Shown: one piece after another, positions 27,635 to 39,654 of the stretch
Position numbering within the stretch: the first letter of the stretch is position 1
Layout: each line of letters begins with the position of its first letter
NCBI RefSeq assembly: GCF_006364715.1
Contig: NZ_CP040984.1
Location: forward strand, 1,236,924 to 1,300,923
Source: Candidatus Methylopumilus planktonicus
Lineage (GTDB): Bacteria > Pseudomonadota > Gammaproteobacteria > Burkholderiales > Methylophilaceae
Direction of reading: 5' to 3'
Length of the DNA: 64,000 bases
Notes under the pieces: generated by a model
The model's input: the letters and a program-made list of their open reading frames with translations, nothing else
Told to the model about the DNA's origin: nothing
The model's database searches: none
Made by a program: the position numbers and the translations under genes

Positions 27635-30600
27635 TATGCAGCTTCCTTTGTAAGTGACGCATGAAGTTCATTCAACGCACGTTTATATTCGTTTGGCATC
27701 ACTTTAATAAATTGCGCTCTTTCCTTATCCCAGTTATCTAAAATAAATTTCGCACGTTCACTGTCAGTGTATTTGTGATGTTTTTCAATGAGCGTTTTTA
27801 AAATCACTTCATCGGGTTGATTTAAATGTTGAGGCACATGAGCCTGCGCTTGTTGTGTCTCTACTTTTTCTAATGACACCATGGATGGATTGCAACGTTT
27901 TACAAATAAACCATCTTCATCATATACATAAGCAACACCGCCTGACATACCTGCTGCAAAATTTTGTCCAGTATTACCTAATACGACCACAGTACCACCT
28001 GTCATGTATTCGCAACCATGATTTCCTACACCTTCAACTACTGCAGATGCCCCTGAATTCCTCACACAGAAACGCTCTCCTGCCACACCACTAAAATAAC
28101 TTTCTCCTGTCGTAGCACCGTACATGACTGTGTTACCTACAATAATATTTTCATGTGACTTCACTTTAAATGCTTTCGGAGGTTTAATTACGACACGTCC
28201 GCCACATAAACCTTTAGCTACATAGTCATTGCCTTCGCCAATAAGTTCCATAGAAATACCTTGTGCCAAGAAGGCTGAAAAACTTTGTCCAGCAGTACCA
28301 TTTAAAGTAATTTGAATGGTGTCTTGCGGTAAGCCTTCATGCCCATAACGTTTTGCAATTTCATGAGATAACATGGTGCCGACGGTACGGTTTGTATTTT
28401 GAATCGGTAAATTAATAGTGACTTTTTCACGTTTTTCTAATGCGGGTTTTGATAATTTAATAAGTTCATTATCGAGCGCATGTTCAAGACCGTGTGACTG
28501 CTCTTCGCTATGTCGGCGAGACACTTCTTTTTCAATATTCGGCTGATAGAAAATTTTACTAAAATCAAGTCCTTGAATTTTCCAGTGCTCAATACTAGCT
28601 TGTGTATCAAGTAAGTCAGTACGACCAATCAAATCATCGAATTTATGGATACCGAAAGATGCCATCAGTTCACGCACCTCTTCGGCGACGAAGAAGAAAT
28701 AATTCACCACATGTTCAGGCTGACCTGTAAAACGTTTTCGCAATTCTGGATCTTGTGTGGCTACACCTACTGGGCATGTATTTAAATGACATTTACGCAT
28801 CATAATACAACCTTCAACAACGAGCGGTGCTGTAGCAAAACCAAACTCATCTGCACCTAGGAGTGCGCCGATCACTACATCGCGACCTGTCTTCATTTGT
28901 CCATCCACTTGAACAGTGACACGTCCACGCAAACGGTTTAGCACTAACGTTTGTTGTGTTTCAGCGAGTCCAATTTCCCAAGGCGTCCCTGCATGTTTAA
29001 TCGATGAAATAGGTGATGCACCTGTACCGCCGTCATGGCCTGCAATCACAATGTGATCAGATTTTGCTTTTGCAACACCTGCAGCCACAGTTCCCACACC
29101 CGTTTCAGATACCAGTTTGACTGAGATACTTGCACTTGGATTTGCATTTTTCAAATCGTGAATAAGTTGTGCTAAATCTTCGATGGAATAAATATCGTGA
29201 TGCGGTGGTGGTGAAATAAGACCCACACCCGGGACTGAGAATCGAAGTTTTGCAATATAAGCACTCACCTTATGGCCTGGAAGTTGTCCGCCTTCACCAG
29301 GTTTTGCACCTTGTGCCATTTTGATTTGGATTTGATCGGCTGAACTTAAATATTCTGCAGTCACACCAAAACGACCTGACGCTACTTGTTTAATCCGTGA
29401 GCGCAGTGAATCACCTTTTTTAAGTTTAATATCACTTTCAATTAAGTTAAGACCAATGACATTTGCCACCGTATTATCTTTGTCTAAAGTTAAGAAACGT
29501 TTTGCGTCCTCGCCACCTTCGCCAGTATTTGATTTACCACCGATACGGTTCATAGCAATTGCTAAGGTGGTGTGCGCTTCTGTTGAAATCGACCCTAATG
29601 ACATCGCACCAGTTACAAAACGTTTAACGATTTCTTTTGCAGATTCCACTTCATTTAATGCAATTGCTTTGTCATTCGTTTTTAACTTAAATAATCCGCG
29701 CAAAGTCATCTGACGTTTTGTTTGATCATTAATTAAGGCTGCATATTCTTTATACGTGTCGTATTGATTAGTTCTTGTCGCATGTTGTAATTTGGCAATC
29801 GAATCAGGTGTCCACATATGATCTTCACCGCGCACTCTAAATGCATATTCACCACCTGCATCTAATGCATGGGCTAATACGGGATCAGATCCAAAAGCAG
29901 ATTGATGAATGCGCATGCTTTCTTCTGCAACTTCTTCAATGCCAATACCTTCAATATTCGTAGCTGTTCCTTTAAAGTATGCATTAATGAGTTGAGAGTT
30001 AAGTCCCACTGCTTCAAAAATTTGAGCGCCACAATAAGATTGGTAAGTTGAGATACCCATCTTAGACATCACTTTGTAGAGGCCTTTGCCAATCGATTTA
30101 ATAAAGTTCTTGTGAGCAAGAGCATGATCAGACGACATAGCATTCATCGATTCATAAGCCAACCACGGACAAATTGCTTCTGCACCATAACCGCCTAAAA
30201 GTGCAAAGTGGTGTACTTCACGGGCAGAACCAGTATCTACAACTAAACCAGTATTCGTTCTTAAACCTTCACGCACAAGATATTGATGCGTCGCCGAAGT
30301 CGCTAACAATGCTGGAATCGCAATACGATCTTTGGATTGATTGCGATCAGATAGGATCAGAATGTTATAGCCATCCTTCACAGCCTTATGTGCAGCCTGA
30401 CGGAGTGTATCGATGGCTTTTTTCATGCCATAAGCATCGTCTTTTTTAAGGCCTTTCACATCGTAAGTAATATCAAGTACGAGTGATTTATAGGCATCTT
30501 TTGTGAGCTTAGAAATATTTTTCAACTGCTCTAAGTCATCGAGCGTTAAAACTGGTTGACTTGTTTCAAGGCGGGTAGTGGGTTTTGTTTCTTCCACCGC

Positions 30601-32262
30601 TAGTAAATTCGGTTTGGGTCCAATGAATGTTACAAGCGACATCACTAACTCTTCACGGATCGGATCGATCGGCGGATTAGTCACTTGCGCAAATAATTGT
30701 TTGAAGTAGTTGTAAATGAGTTTTGGTTTTTTTGAGAGAACAGGGAGCGCAGCATCATTGCCCATAGAGCCTGAATTCTCTTCACCGTTCGCTACCATAG
30801 GTTGCAAAATAAATTTGATATCTTCTTGTGTGTAACCAAAACTTTGTTGCGTATCGAGAAGTGTAGCTTTAAGTTCTGTCTTACTATTTGTTTTTGGGAA
30901 GTCACCTAAGAAATAACGTGAGCTATCAATCCACTGACGATAAGGTTTATGCGTTGCTAACTCTTTTTTGACTTCCTCATCATCGACGATGCGGCCTTTT
31001 TCAATATCGATGAGAAGCATTTTGCCTGGTTGTAAACGCCACTTCTTAATAATTTTTTCTTGAGGAAATTGCAACACACCCATTTCGGATGCCATCATGA
31101 CGACTCCGTCGTCGGTCATTAAATAACGTGCCGGACGTAATCCGTTTCGATCAAGTGTCGCACCAATCATTCGGCCATCCGTAAATGCAACAGCTGCTGG
31201 GCCATCCCATGGCTCCATGAGTGCAGCGTGATATTCATAGAATGCTCGACGATTTTCATCCATCATAGGATTACCGGACCATGCTTCTGGAATCAACATC
31301 ATCATCGCGTGCGGAAGACTATAACCACCGGCAACGAGTAACTCTAAACAATTATCAAAACATGCGGAGTCAGACTGGCCTTCAACAATGAGTGGCCATA
31401 ACTTTTCTAGGTCATCACCCAATAATTGGGACTGCATACTTTCATGTCGTGCACGCATCCAATTTATATTACCTTGCACCGTATTAATTTCACCATTATG
31501 CGCAATCATTCTAAATGGATGTGCTAAATCCCAAGCGGGAAATGTATTCGTTGAGAAACGCTGATGCACTAAAGCTAATGCTGATGTGACACGCTCATCT
31601 TTTAAATCTAGGTAATAAGTATCCACTTCATTTGCAAGGAGCATGCCTTTATACACAATCGTGCGACTTGAAAGTGAAGGAATATAAAACTGTGCGGGAT
31701 CATCGAGCCCTAATTTTTTAATACTATGTTCGATGCGTTTACGAATGACAAAAAGTTTTCGTTCAAAATGATTTTGATCTTTGACTTCCTTGCCTTGAGC
31801 AATGATCACTTGTTTAATATTCGGCTCTAAAGCCTTCGCAGCATCTGCGATATTAGAATTATTGGTGGGCACATCACGCCAAGTTAAAAATGTTTGGCCT
31901 TCTTCTTTGATAATGTCAGTGATAATCTTTTCACATTGATTGCGGTGTTGAGTTGATTGTGGAAAGAAAATAAGACCGCACGCGTATTGCCCAGAGGCAG
32001 GTAAATCAATAGCTAATTTTTTAGCCTCGTCTCGAATGAGGCTGTCTGGCATTTGAATTAAGATGCCGGCGCCATCGCCCAATTTTGAATCATAACCAGT
32101 CGCACCTCGGTGCGTTAAGTTGGTTAAGATTTGAAGTCCCTGCGACACAATGGTGTGACTTTTTGTGCCATGGATGTTCGCGACAAAGCCTAAGCCACAG
32201 GCGTCATGCTCATTTTTAGGGTTATAGAGACCTTGTTGCTCAGGTCTTTCGAATTGAGTCAT
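27634..32262 (-). CDS. gltB: Glutamate synthase large subunit
   Basis: Catalytic subunit (1542 aa) producing two glutamates from glutamine and 2-oxoglutarate. The Ntn amidotransferase nucleophile is Cys22 in HDACGLGF, which requires removal of a 21-residue propeptide. The FMN/synthase domain includes [17 protein letters not shown] and [13 protein letters not shown], and the 3Fe-4S cysteines are in [13 protein letters not shown]. The C-terminal glutamate-synthase helix domain ([21 protein letters not shown]) is complete. With gltD it is the main ammonia-assimilation route. Confidence 0.98.
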   Translation of the reverse strand: MTQFERPEQQGLYNPKNEHDACGLGFVANIHGTKSHTIVSQGLQILTNLTHRGATGYDSKLGDGAGILIQMPDSLIRDEAKKLAIDLPASGQYACGLIFFPQSTQHRNQCEKIITDIIKEEGQTFLTWRDVPTNNSNIADAAKALEPNIKQVIIAQGKEVKDQNHFERKLFVIRKRIEHSIKKLGLDDPAQFYIPSLSSRTIVYKGMLLANEVDTYYLDLKDERVTSALALVHQRFSTNTFPAWDLAHPFRMIAHNGEINTVQGNINWMRARHESMQSQLLGDDLEKLWPLIVEGQSDSACFDNCLELLVAGGYSLPHAMMMLIPEAWSGNPMMDENRRAFYEYHAALMEPWDGPAAVAFTDGRMIGATLDRNGLRPARYLMTDDGVVMMASEMGVLQFPQEKIIKKWRLQPGKMLLIDIEKGRIVDDEEVKKELATHKPYRQWIDSSRYFLGDFPKTNSKTELKATLLDTQQSFGYTQEDIKFILQPMVANGEENSGSMGNDAALPVLSKKPKLIYNYFKQLFAQVTNPPIDPIREELVMSLVTFIGPKPNLLAVEETKPTTRLETSQPVLTLDDLEQLKNISKLTKDAYKSLVLDITYDVKGLKKDDAYGMKKAIDTLRQAAHKAVKDGYNILILSDRNQSKDRIAIPALLATSATHQYLVREGLRTNTGLVVDTGSAREVHHFALLGGYGAEAICPWLAYESMNAMSSDHALAHKNFIKSIGKGLYKVMSKMGISTYQSYCGAQIFEAVGLNSQLINAYFKGTATNIEGIGIEEVAEESMRIHQSAFGSDPVLAHALDAGGEYAFRVRGEDHMWTPDSIAKLQHATRTNQYDTYKEYAALINDQTKRQMTLRGLFKLKTNDKAIALNEVESAKEIVKRFVTGAMSLGSISTEAHTTLAIAMNRIGGKSNTGEGGEDAKRFLTLDKDNTVANVIGLNLIESDIKLKKGDSLRSRIKQVASGRFGVTAEYLSSADQIQIKMAQGAKPGEGGQLPGHKVSAYIAKLRFSVPGVGLISPPPHHDIYSIEDLAQLIHDLKNANPSASISVKLVSETGVGTVAAGVAKAKSDHIVIAGHDGGTGASPISSIKHAGTPWEIGLAETQQTLVLNRLRGRVTVQVDGQMKTGRDVVIGALLGADEFGFATAPLVVEGCIMMRKCHLNTCPVGVATQDPELRKRFTGQPEHVVNYFFFVAEEVRELMASFGIHKFDDLIGRTDLLDTQASIEHWKIQGLDFSKIFYQPNIEKEVSRRHSEEQSHGLEHALDNELIKLSKPALEKREKVTINLPIQNTNRTVGTMLSHEIAKRYGHEGLPQDTIQITLNGTAGQSFSAFLAQGISMELIGEGNDYVAKGLCGGRVVIKPPKAFKVKSHENIIVGNTVMYGATTGESYFSGVAGERFCVRNSGASAVVEGVGNHGCEYMTGGTVVVLGNTGQNFAAGMSGGVAYVYDEDGLFVKRCNPSMVSLEKVETQQAQAHVPQHLNQPDEVILKTLIEKHHKYTDSERAKFILDNWDKERAQFIKVMPNEYKRALNELHASLTKEAA

Positions 32263-32295
32263 AAACTACATTAAAAAGATTAAACGGAACCTTCA

Positions 32296-32324
32296 ATAAT
32301 AAAGCCTAACGCCCCGTAATTCAA
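32296..32324 (-). promoter_or_regulatory. Likely promoter of gltBD
   Basis: On the minus strand TTGAAT (32324-32319), a 17-bp spacer, and TATTAT (32301-32296). It lies 34 bases before the gltB ATG in the hemL-gltB gap. An inverted repeat TCAATAAT / ATTATTGA overlaps both ends and could be an operator or part of a hairpin. Confidence 0.5.
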
Positions 32325-32336
32325 CAATTATTGAGC

Positions 32337-33617
32337 TTATTTCAGAGCTTGAAATGCTTTTTTTGCAGCATCAATCGTTTGATGAATATCCTGATCTGTA
32401 TGGGATATAGATACGAAGCCTGCCTCAAATGCCGATGGGCCAAAGTAGAAACCAGAGGAAAGCATATGATGAAAGAATTGATTGAACTGTTCTTTATTGC
32501 TTTTCATGATTTCGTCAAAGCTTGTGGGTGCTTTTTCACTAAAGTACATACCAAACATGCCGCCTACTGACTGCGCACTGAACTTAACATCTAAGTCATG
32601 TGCGGCTTTTGTTAAACCATCCACCAATGATTTGGTTTTCTTAGTTAATTCTTCATAGAAATTTGGAGCTTGCACGAGTTTGAGTGTTGCAAGTCCTGCC
32701 GCAACTGCCACAGGGTTTCCAGACAATGTGCCCGCTTGATATACAGCACCTATGGGTGCTAAACATTGCATAATATCTCGTCGCCCACCAAATGCACCAA
32801 CAGGCAAACCGCCACCAATCACTTTGCCAAGTGTCGTCAAATCCGGCGTAATGCCATAGAGTGCTTGAGCGCCACCTAAATGAACTCGAAAGCCTGTCAT
32901 CACTTCATCAAAAATAAGCACCGTACCATGTTTAGTGCATAATTCGCGGAGTGTTTTTAAAAATTCGATATGAGGAATAATGAGATTCATATTGCCTACG
33001 ACTGGCTCAATAATGACCGTCGCAATCGTGTCCCCTTTTTCTTTAAAGAGCGTTTTTAAAGCGTCCACATCGTTATAAGGCAACGTTAAAGTATGTTTTG
33101 CGACATCTTCTGGAACCCCTGCGGAACTTGGCTCTCCAAAGGTTAAGAGTCCTGAACCTGCCTTCACTAATAGCGCATCTGCATGACCGTGATAACAACC
33201 TTCGAATTTAACTAAAGTATCTCGCTTGGTGAATCCTCGTGCGACACGAATCGCACTCATCGTCGCTTCCGTACCTGAACTCACGAGTCGAACTTGTTCG
33301 ATACTAGGGACAAGTTCGACGAGTAATTCCGCCATCTCAAGTTCTCTTTTTGTTGGAGCACCAAAGGATAAACTATCGAATGAAGCTTCTTGAACCGCTT
33401 TTAAAACTTGCGGATGCGCATGGCCCAATATCATGGGGCCCCAGGAATTGATATATTCAATATATTCGCGTCCATCTTCATCCCATAGTTTGCTACCCAA
33501 ACCTTTTTTGAAAAAAATTGGTGTGCCGCCAACAGACTTAAATGCTCGCACGGGCGAATTGACGCCACCTGGGATGACTTTTTGTGAGCGTTCAAATAGC
33601 GTTTTGTTTTGACTCAT
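32337..33617 (-). CDS. hemL: Glutamate-1-semialdehyde 2,1-aminomutase
   Basis: PLP enzyme (426 aa) forming 5-aminolevulinate from glutamate-1-semialdehyde, so the cell uses the C5 route. Class III aminotransferase features: [15 protein letters not shown] at the N-terminus, [10 protein letters not shown] for the PLP ring aspartate, and [16 protein letters not shown] with the Schiff-base lysine. It begins six bases after thiE, and the thiD-thiE-hemL order is common in betaproteobacteria. Confidence 0.97.
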   Translation of the reverse strand: MSQNKTLFERSQKVIPGGVNSPVRAFKSVGGTPIFFKKGLGSKLWDEDGREYIEYINSWGPMILGHAHPQVLKAVQEASFDSLSFGAPTKRELEMAELLVELVPSIEQVRLVSSGTEATMSAIRVARGFTKRDTLVKFEGCYHGHADALLVKAGSGLLTFGEPSSAGVPEDVAKHTLTLPYNDVDALKTLFKEKGDTIATVIIEPVVGNMNLIIPHIEFLKTLRELCTKHGTVLIFDEVMTGFRVHLGGAQALYGITPDLTTLGKVIGGGLPVGAFGGRRDIMQCLAPIGAVYQAGTLSGNPVAVAAGLATLKLVQAPNFYEELTKKTKSLVDGLTKAAHDLDVKFSAQSVGGMFGMYFSEKAPTSFDEIMKSNKEQFNQFFHHMLSSGFYFGPSAFEAGFVSISHTDQDIHQTIDAAKKAFQALK

Positions 33618-33623
33618 ATCGAT

Positions 33624-34250
33624 TTAATGAAACATCTTTAAAAATGTTTCTGCAGTTTCCTTAATTGATTTAGCTTCGTAAAGACTTGTAATGACAGCAA
33701 TCGCGTCGATCCCTGTCTCAATCACATCATGAGCATTATTCACGTTGATGCCCCCAATTGCAACGATAGGGATATGAATCTCACGTTTTGCTTCAATTAG
33801 AAGTTCTAACGTGGCGCTCCTGGCGTTAGGCTTTGTGGAAGTTTGGAACATCGCACCAAAAGCGACATAGTTCGCACCCTCTTTTTCAGCCTGTTTTGCA
33901 CGACTTAATTGGTCATAACATGAGCTTCCAATGATGGCATCTTCGCCTAAAATGAGCCTAACTTCGGCGATATTGTCATCATTTTCACCTAAATGAACAC
34001 CATCTGCCTCCAAATTAAGGCACATTCCCACATCGTCATTCACAATACATGGCACAGCATATTCGCGACAAAGACGTAAAATAGCAGCACATTGCTGCAT
34101 TTTAACGTCACGATCTTGTATTTTACTGCGATATTGCACCATAGAAGCCCCACCTTCAATAGCTAATTGCGTTTTATGGATAAGTGTATTTAAGTCAGCC
34201 ATATCAGGGGTTATGGCGTATAAACCTTTAATGATGAATGAATCGCGCAT
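33624..34250 (-). CDS. thiE: Thiamine-phosphate synthase
   Basis: Couples hydroxymethylpyrimidine pyrophosphate to the thiazole phosphate. Motifs: GLYAITPD, MVQYRSK, CIVNDDVGMCLNLEADGVHLG, IIGSSCYD, VAFGAMFQTSTKP and IPIVAIGGIN. The frame remains open to 34322, but the ATG at 34250 is preferred (208 aa) because it begins MRDSFIIKGLYAITP and has TGGAA just upstream. It then overlaps the thiD end by 23 bases. Confidence 0.95.
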   Translation of the reverse strand: MRDSFIIKGLYAITPDMADLNTLIHKTQLAIEGGASMVQYRSKIQDRDVKMQQCAAILRLCREYAVPCIVNDDVGMCLNLEADGVHLGENDDNIAEVRLILGEDAIIGSSCYDQLSRAKQAEKEGANYVAFGAMFQTSTKPNARSATLELLIEAKREIHIPIVAIGGINVNNAHDVIETGIDAIAVITSLYEAKSIKETAETFLKMFH

Positions 34251-35067
34251 ATTCCAATTCATCATCATGGGCCCAAAAAAGTCGATCCGGAATAAATTGG
34301 CCCATACCAGGCTTATACCCATGCTTTAAAGACTGCCAAGTAAAGCGCTGTCCTTCTTGAATGGCTTCTTCTAATGTGGAACCTAATGCCATACAACCAG
34401 CGATGGCTGAAGCTAATGTGCAACCTGAGCCGTGATAGCTGCCTACTAATCTTTCCCAGTTGTAACTTTTCACTTTGCCGTTCTCGTTATATAAAGTATT
34501 AATAACCTCGGTCGTCACTTCATGGGTGCCTGTAATTAAAGCCAGTTGGCACCCCGTATTAAGAAGTCGTTCAGCACACTCATCTAAACTTGCTTCACCA
34601 AAATCGTCACCATCTTTAAATGCTAAGCGTCTTGCTTCAATACTATTCGGTGTAATAAGTGTGGCTTGAGATAACAATAAGTCTGACATCGCATTAATCA
34701 TTTCATTGGTAACTAATGCATCGCCCCGTCCGGATGCCAATACAGGATCGATGATGAGGGGAATTGTGGGATAGTCCGCCACAATTTCTGCAATCATCGC
34801 GATTGTTTCAACACTCCCTAATAAGCCTAATTTAAATGCGGAGACCTCCATGTCCTCTAATAAAGTGCGCGCTTGATCATTCACCCAATCTGCATCGAAA
34901 GCCATCATACTTTCAACGCCTGACGTATCTTGAACGGTAATAGCTGTAGTGATTGATAAAGGATGACAACCTAAGCTGGCTAGTGTTAAAACGTCAGCTT
35001 GAAGTCCAGCGCCGCCCGTTGGATCGGTCGCTGAAAATGTCATGACACAGGGAGGATTTTTTTTCAT
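34228..35067 (-). CDS. thiD: Hydroxymethylpyrimidine / phosphomethylpyrimidine kinase
   Basis: Ribokinase-fold kinase (279 aa) phosphorylating the ThiC product twice. The N-terminal FSATDPTGGAGLQADV binds substrate and GSYHGSGCTLASAIA contains the anion-hole and catalytic region. There is no fused ThiE domain; thiE follows and overlaps. Together with thiC (6.9 kb) this supports pyrimidine-branch thiamine synthesis. No TPP riboswitch is seen in the 42-base gap to priA. Confidence 0.96.
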   Translation of the reverse strand: MKKNPPCVMTFSATDPTGGAGLQADVLTLASLGCHPLSITTAITVQDTSGVESMMAFDADWVNDQARTLLEDMEVSAFKLGLLGSVETIAMIAEIVADYPTIPLIIDPVLASGRGDALVTNEMINAMSDLLLSQATLITPNSIEARRLAFKDGDDFGEASLDECAERLLNTGCQLALITGTHEVTTEVINTLYNENGKVKSYNWERLVGSYHGSGCTLASAIAGCMALGSTLEEAIQEGQRFTWQSLKHGYKPGMGQFIPDRLFWAHDDELEYARFIHH

Positions 35068-35109
35068 GTCTTTATTTTAGTGGGATTAGAGTTTCAGTCA
35101 TAGTTAAAA

Positions 35110-37317
35110 TTAAAACTCAAGCGGATCAACATCAACGACCCACTTAACTTTCTGACCCATTTTATTTTCACGTAAATATGGCACCCAATCATTAAGTAAT
35201 TTTTGCAATGCTACGCGAGAGCTTGCTTGAAGCACTAACTGCCCGCGTTCCATGCCTTTTAATCTTTCCATAATAGGTCGCACTGGATTATAAACAGTCA
35301 CGTGCGCACTTAAATTTTGTGCATTGATCATTGCATCATTCAGGAATTGCATCACATGCGCCAATTGATGCGCTTCTGCTTTTAAAAGAACGAGGAATGC
35401 AAAAGGACTTAACTCTACTAATTCTCTTTCCTTTAAAAGCTCATTGGCAAAGTTTTCATAGTCATGCGTTTTCAGAGCTTCAAATATAGGATGGTTTGGG
35501 AAAGCGGTTTGAATATATACTTCGCCCTTGATGTTAGCTCTCCCTGCGCGGCCACTTACTTGCATCAATTGTGAAAACAAACGTTCACTTGCTCTAAAGT
35601 CGGGACTATATAAAGCCTGGTCTGTATCTAAAACACCCACTAAACTTAAATGCGGAAAGTCGTGACCTTTAGATAGCATTTGAGTGCCTATCAAAATATC
35701 AATTTCACGATTTTTCATTTTTAAGAATAAATCATTGAGCGCTTCTTTAGTTTTTGTTGAGTCTCGATCCACTCTTAAAATACGCGCTTCAGGAAAAAAT
35801 TCTTTTAATGTTTCCTCAACTCGCTGTGTCCCTAATCCTGTTGGATATAAATCTGTATTGCCACATGAAGGACATTGCAGTGGCATTTTTTCATCATGGC
35901 CACAGTGGTGGCAACGTAATCGTTTCTGATTTAAATGAACCACCAAGCGGGAGCTACAACGATTGCACCGACCTGTCCACTGACACGACGAACAAAGAAG
36001 CACGGGCGCGAAACCACGCCTATTAATAAAAATTAGGCTTTGTTCTTTTTTATGTAAGCGGCTCCGAATCGCTTCAATGAGATAAGGTGAGAAACCTTTT
36101 GAAACTGTTGACTTGGCAACATCAATACATTTAATTTCAGGAAGCGTTGAGTCTTCAACCGCGCGGGATGTTAATTTTAGAAAGCCAAATTTTTTGGTGT
36201 CTTTTGTCTTGGTCGCGTTGAACCAAGTTTCAAGGGATGGCGTTGCCGTTCCCATCACGATCGGAATGTTTTCGGATTTTGCGCGGAAAATTGCGACATC
36301 CCTCGCGTGATAACGCAACCCCTCTTGTTGTTTGAATGATGCATCGTGCTCTTCATCAATGATGATGAGAGATAAATGTGGCATGGGTGTAAAAACACTT
36401 AAACGTGTCCCAATGATAATTTGGGCTGCCCCCTCTTTAGCAAGTCGCCAATGGGTTAAACGTTCGTTATCCGTTAAGTGGCTATGGAGTGTCACGAGCG
36501 TATATTTTTCAAAACGAGATCTAAAACGACTCTCGAGCTGGGGCGTTAAATTAATTTCAGGCACGAGGACTAAGACTTGTGCATCTTCTTTTTTTAATGC
36601 CTCTTCAATTAAACGAATATAGACTTCGGTTTTACCGCTTCCTGTAATGCCATAAAGTAACCAAGCTGCAAAAGTTTTATTTGTTTTTGAAATCTCATCG
36701 AATGCTTTTTGTTGTTCATCATTCAATGATGGAATGGGCGCTTGTGTATAAACTTTATCATCTAAGGTTACCTCTTCTTTTTCAATCCAACCCATCTCAT
36801 CCAACGTTTCAATTGATTTTTTCCAAGCGCCACTGATCGCGCGAAGACTTGCTTCATCAAGGAGGGTCGCATCAATTAAAGCCATCACGATACGTTTTAG
36901 TATCGTTTGGCGAGGTGGTAATTGATCGACGCCTAAATCAATGGCTTTGGGAGTTAGGCGATATAGATATTTTTTCGCCATCGCCTTTGTATTTAATTTT
37001 TTTAATCTAGATGGCACAGCGGACAAAATCGTTTGCCCTAAGGGATAGTGATAATACTGACTACAAAATTGAAAAAGCTTAAAACTTTGCTCATCAAAAA
37101 TCACTTCAGGGTCTAGCCGAATAATAGACTTTAATTTTTTAGATTCAATGGCTGTCGTATCAGAAATGCCGACCACGACACCGATCATTTTGCGAGCACC
37201 AAAAGGGACCACGACATACTGTCCAATTTGAGTATTGGGTTTGTCCGTCCTATAGTCAAACACCCGATCGAGTGGCACATCGAGGGCGACTTTTAAAATA
37301 TGAAGTGCATCAGTCAT
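35110..37317 (-). CDS. priA: Primosomal helicase PriA
   Basis: Replication-restart 3-prime to 5-prime helicase (735 aa, normal). An N-terminal DNA-binding domain is followed by Walker A YGITGSGKTEVY, the DEEH box (IIDEEHDASF) and helicase motifs. Eight zinc-binding cysteines are inserted between the helicase lobes in the pairs CSSC, CNRC, CHHC, CPSC. Motif GRAGRANIKGEV closes the second lobe. Divergent from argS with a 76-base gap. Confidence 0.97.
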   Translation of the reverse strand: MTDALHILKVALDVPLDRVFDYRTDKPNTQIGQYVVVPFGARKMIGVVVGISDTTAIESKKLKSIIRLDPEVIFDEQSFKLFQFCSQYYHYPLGQTILSAVPSRLKKLNTKAMAKKYLYRLTPKAIDLGVDQLPPRQTILKRIVMALIDATLLDEASLRAISGAWKKSIETLDEMGWIEKEEVTLDDKVYTQAPIPSLNDEQQKAFDEISKTNKTFAAWLLYGITGSGKTEVYIRLIEEALKKEDAQVLVLVPEINLTPQLESRFRSRFEKYTLVTLHSHLTDNERLTHWRLAKEGAAQIIIGTRLSVFTPMPHLSLIIIDEEHDASFKQQEGLRYHARDVAIFRAKSENIPIVMGTATPSLETWFNATKTKDTKKFGFLKLTSRAVEDSTLPEIKCIDVAKSTVSKGFSPYLIEAIRSRLHKKEQSLIFINRRGFAPVLLCSSCQWTGRCNRCSSRLVVHLNQKRLRCHHCGHDEKMPLQCPSCGNTDLYPTGLGTQRVEETLKEFFPEARILRVDRDSTKTKEALNDLFLKMKNREIDILIGTQMLSKGHDFPHLSLVGVLDTDQALYSPDFRASERLFSQLMQVSGRAGRANIKGEVYIQTAFPNHPIFEALKTHDYENFANELLKERELVELSPFAFLVLLKAEAHQLAHVMQFLNDAMINAQNLSAHVTVYNPVRPIMERLKGMERGQLVLQASSRVALQKLLNDWVPYLRENKMGQKVKWVVDVDPLEF

Positions 37318-37393
37318 GGTGTTAGTTTTTAAGGGGAGACCATCAATTCTAAGTTAAAATAAACGCTTTAATCGTTACCTATCATTCTAAGAC

Positions 37394-39067
37394 GTGAAAT
37401 CACATCTTCTACAATTATTGTTGCCTGTTGCACAATCGATACATCCTGAGATTTTATCGAATTCTATTCAATTAGATCGTCCTAAATCGATCGAGCATGG
37501 AGATTTTTCGAGTAACTTGGCGATGGCACTCGCAAAGACTTTGAAAAAAAATCCGCGTGAATTAGCCACCCTCATTATTGAGAAGTTGCCTGCCTCACCT
37601 TTTATTGAAAAAGTTGAAATTGCGGGTGCGGGTTTTATTAATTTCTACTTGAACGAAAAAGCACGCACCTTCATTATCCATGAGATTTTAAAAAATCCTG
37701 AAGTCTATGGACAAAATACTTCAGGGCATGATGAAAAAGGCAAGCCTCAAAAAGTCCAAATTGAATTTGTATCCGCTAATCCTACAGGCCCTCTTCATGT
37801 CGGTCATGGTCGAGGCGCTGCGATTGGCGATTCATTAGCGAGACTTCTCAAATTTAATGGCTGGGACGTGACGCGGGAATTTTATTACAATGATGCAGGT
37901 GCGCAGATTGATAATCTTACAAAATCAGTGCATGCCCGCTGTCATAATATAGATCCCTCGGATCCTGCATTTCCTGAAGATGGTTATCGAGGTGAATACA
38001 TTGTCGAAATTGCGAATGCTTTTTTGAATGAAAGTAGCATTGAGTGCGAAGGTAAAACTATTCATGCATCTGGCCAAATTGACGACTTAGAATCTATTCG
38101 ACAATTCAGTGTCGCTTATTTAAGACATGAACAAGATCAAGATTTAAATGCCTTCCAAATTAAGTTTGATGTGTTCACTTTGGAATCTTCGTTCTACCAA
38201 AATGGTCACATTGAAAAAGTCGTGGCATCTCTTATTAAAAATGGTTTTACCTATGAGGAAGACAATGCCCTGTGGTTAAAAACGACAGATTTTGGTGACG
38301 ACAAAAACCGCGTCATGAAAAAATCTGACGGAAGTTATACCTATTTCGTTCCTGATGTGGCTTATCACTTCAATAAATGGGAGCGTGGATTTAAACGCGT
38401 TATTAATGAACATGGTTCAGATCATCACAGCACCATTACCCGTGTCAGGGCAGGTCTTCAAGCTTTAAAAATCGGCATTCCTGAAAGCTATCCTGAGTAT
38501 GTGTTGCATCAAATGATCACAGTGATGAAGGGCGGGGAAGAAGTAAAACTTTCTAAGCGCGCAGGTAGTTATGTCACCTTACGCGATCTTATTGATGAAG
38601 TGGGTTGCGATGCCACACGCTACTTCTTAATTGCTCGAAAATCTGATTCACAACTCGTCTTTGATATTGATTTAGCTAAAACACAAAATTCAGATAACCC
38701 TGTGTATTACATTCAATATGCACATGCGCGTATTGCAGGCGTTTTAAGACAATGGGGTGGAGATATTAATCAATTAAATCACGTTAATATTGATCATCTT
38801 AAATCGATACAAGAACTCGTCCTGGTTAAACGCTTAAGTGAATTTCCAGAAATGGTTTTACATGCCGCTACTGAATTAACACCGCATACGATTTCAAACT
38901 ATTTAAAAGACTGTGCGGCCGATCTTCATAGCTATTATAATGACACTAAGTTTTTGGTTGAAAATGAAGATGAAAAGTTAGCACGCTTAAGTTTAATCCG
39001 TGCCACACAAATTGTATTAAAAAATGGTCTATATCTTCTCGGTGTGAACGCTCCGGAAAACATGTAG
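37394..39067 (+). CDS. argS: Arginyl-tRNA synthetase
   Basis: Class I synthetase (557 aa). The HIGH motif appears as HVGH at residues 135-138 (PTGPLHVGHGRGAAIGD); the KMSKS region reads KLSKRAG. The N-terminal Add1 domain and C-terminal DALR anticodon domain are present. The start is a GTG at 37394; no upstream ATG exists in frame and the sequence aligns with the family from the GTG. It begins a plus-strand run with the SPOR and dsbA genes. Confidence 0.96.
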   Translation: MKSHLLQLLLPVAQSIHPEILSNSIQLDRPKSIEHGDFSSNLAMALAKTLKKNPRELATLIIEKLPASPFIEKVEIAGAGFINFYLNEKARTFIIHEILKNPEVYGQNTSGHDEKGKPQKVQIEFVSANPTGPLHVGHGRGAAIGDSLARLLKFNGWDVTREFYYNDAGAQIDNLTKSVHARCHNIDPSDPAFPEDGYRGEYIVEIANAFLNESSIECEGKTIHASGQIDDLESIRQFSVAYLRHEQDQDLNAFQIKFDVFTLESSFYQNGHIEKVVASLIKNGFTYEEDNALWLKTTDFGDDKNRVMKKSDGSYTYFVPDVAYHFNKWERGFKRVINEHGSDHHSTITRVRAGLQALKIGIPESYPEYVLHQMITVMKGGEEVKLSKRAGSYVTLRDLIDEVGCDATRYFLIARKSDSQLVFDIDLAKTQNSDNPVYYIQYAHARIAGVLRQWGGDINQLNHVNIDHLKSIQELVLVKRLSEFPEMVLHAATELTPHTISNYLKDCAADLHSYYNDTKFLVENEDEKLARLSLIRATQIVLKNGLYLLGVNAPENM

Positions 39068-39081
39068 CTTAAAAGGTAAAT

Positions 39082-39645
39082 ATGGAAAAAGGAAAATCAG
39101 GTAGTTCTTTTATGAACGGTCTTTTTATGGGCGTTCTAGTAGGTATTGGATTATCCATTGCTATTACCGTCTTTATTACTAATGGCAAAAGTCCTTTTGT
39201 AAGTAAAGATACGAATGGGGCTTGTATTGAAATTCAGGGGGCTAAACCTGAAGGAGAGGTTGCAGCAGATAATGCTATCCAAGATCAACCGACTAAATTT
39301 GATTTTTATAATATCCTGCCTAATAACGATAAAGATATCTCAGACCGAGAAGCAACACAGGCTTTAAAAAATCCAGCCAGCATTCCACAAAAGGAAGTGT
39401 ACTTCTACCAAGTGGGTGCATTCAATTCGGATAAGGAAGCTGATAACACTAAAGCAAAATTGGCACTTTTAGGATTTGAGGCAGTCGTACTCACAGCCCC
39501 TTTACAAAATAATGAAGTGGTTCATAAAGTAAGGGTGGGCCCTCTGACCGATGATGCACAAATTATGAAAACCAAAAATGATCTCACTAAAAATGGCTTT
39601 AAGCCCATTTTAGTGAGGGCAACACTTAACAATACAAATAATTAA
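39082..39645 (+). CDS. SPOR-domain membrane protein (FtsN-like)
   Basis: A 187-aa bitopic protein. Short cytoplasmic N-terminus, one membrane helix (about 12-33), a linker, and a C-terminal SPOR domain from about residue 107 (YFYQVGAFNSDKEADNTKAKLALLGF ... KVRVGPL). SPOR domains bind denuded septal peptidoglycan. The position between argS and dsbA is the usual betaproteobacterial location for this FtsN-like protein. Role in division is inferred, not shown. Confidence 0.87.
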   Translation: MEKGKSGSSFMNGLFMGVLVGIGLSIAITVFITNGKSPFVSKDTNGACIEIQGAKPEGEVAADNAIQDQPTKFDFYNILPNNDKDISDREATQALKNPASIPQKEVYFYQVGAFNSDKEADNTKAKLALLGFEAVVLTAPLQNNEVVHKVRVGPLTDDAQIMKTKNDLTKNGFKPILVRATLNNTNN

Positions 39646-39654
39646 GGATAATTT

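Noticed and set aside
35684..36026. Open frames on the plus strand opposite priA.
   Set aside because: Both lie wholly antisense to the conserved zinc-binding and helicase region of priA; shadows.
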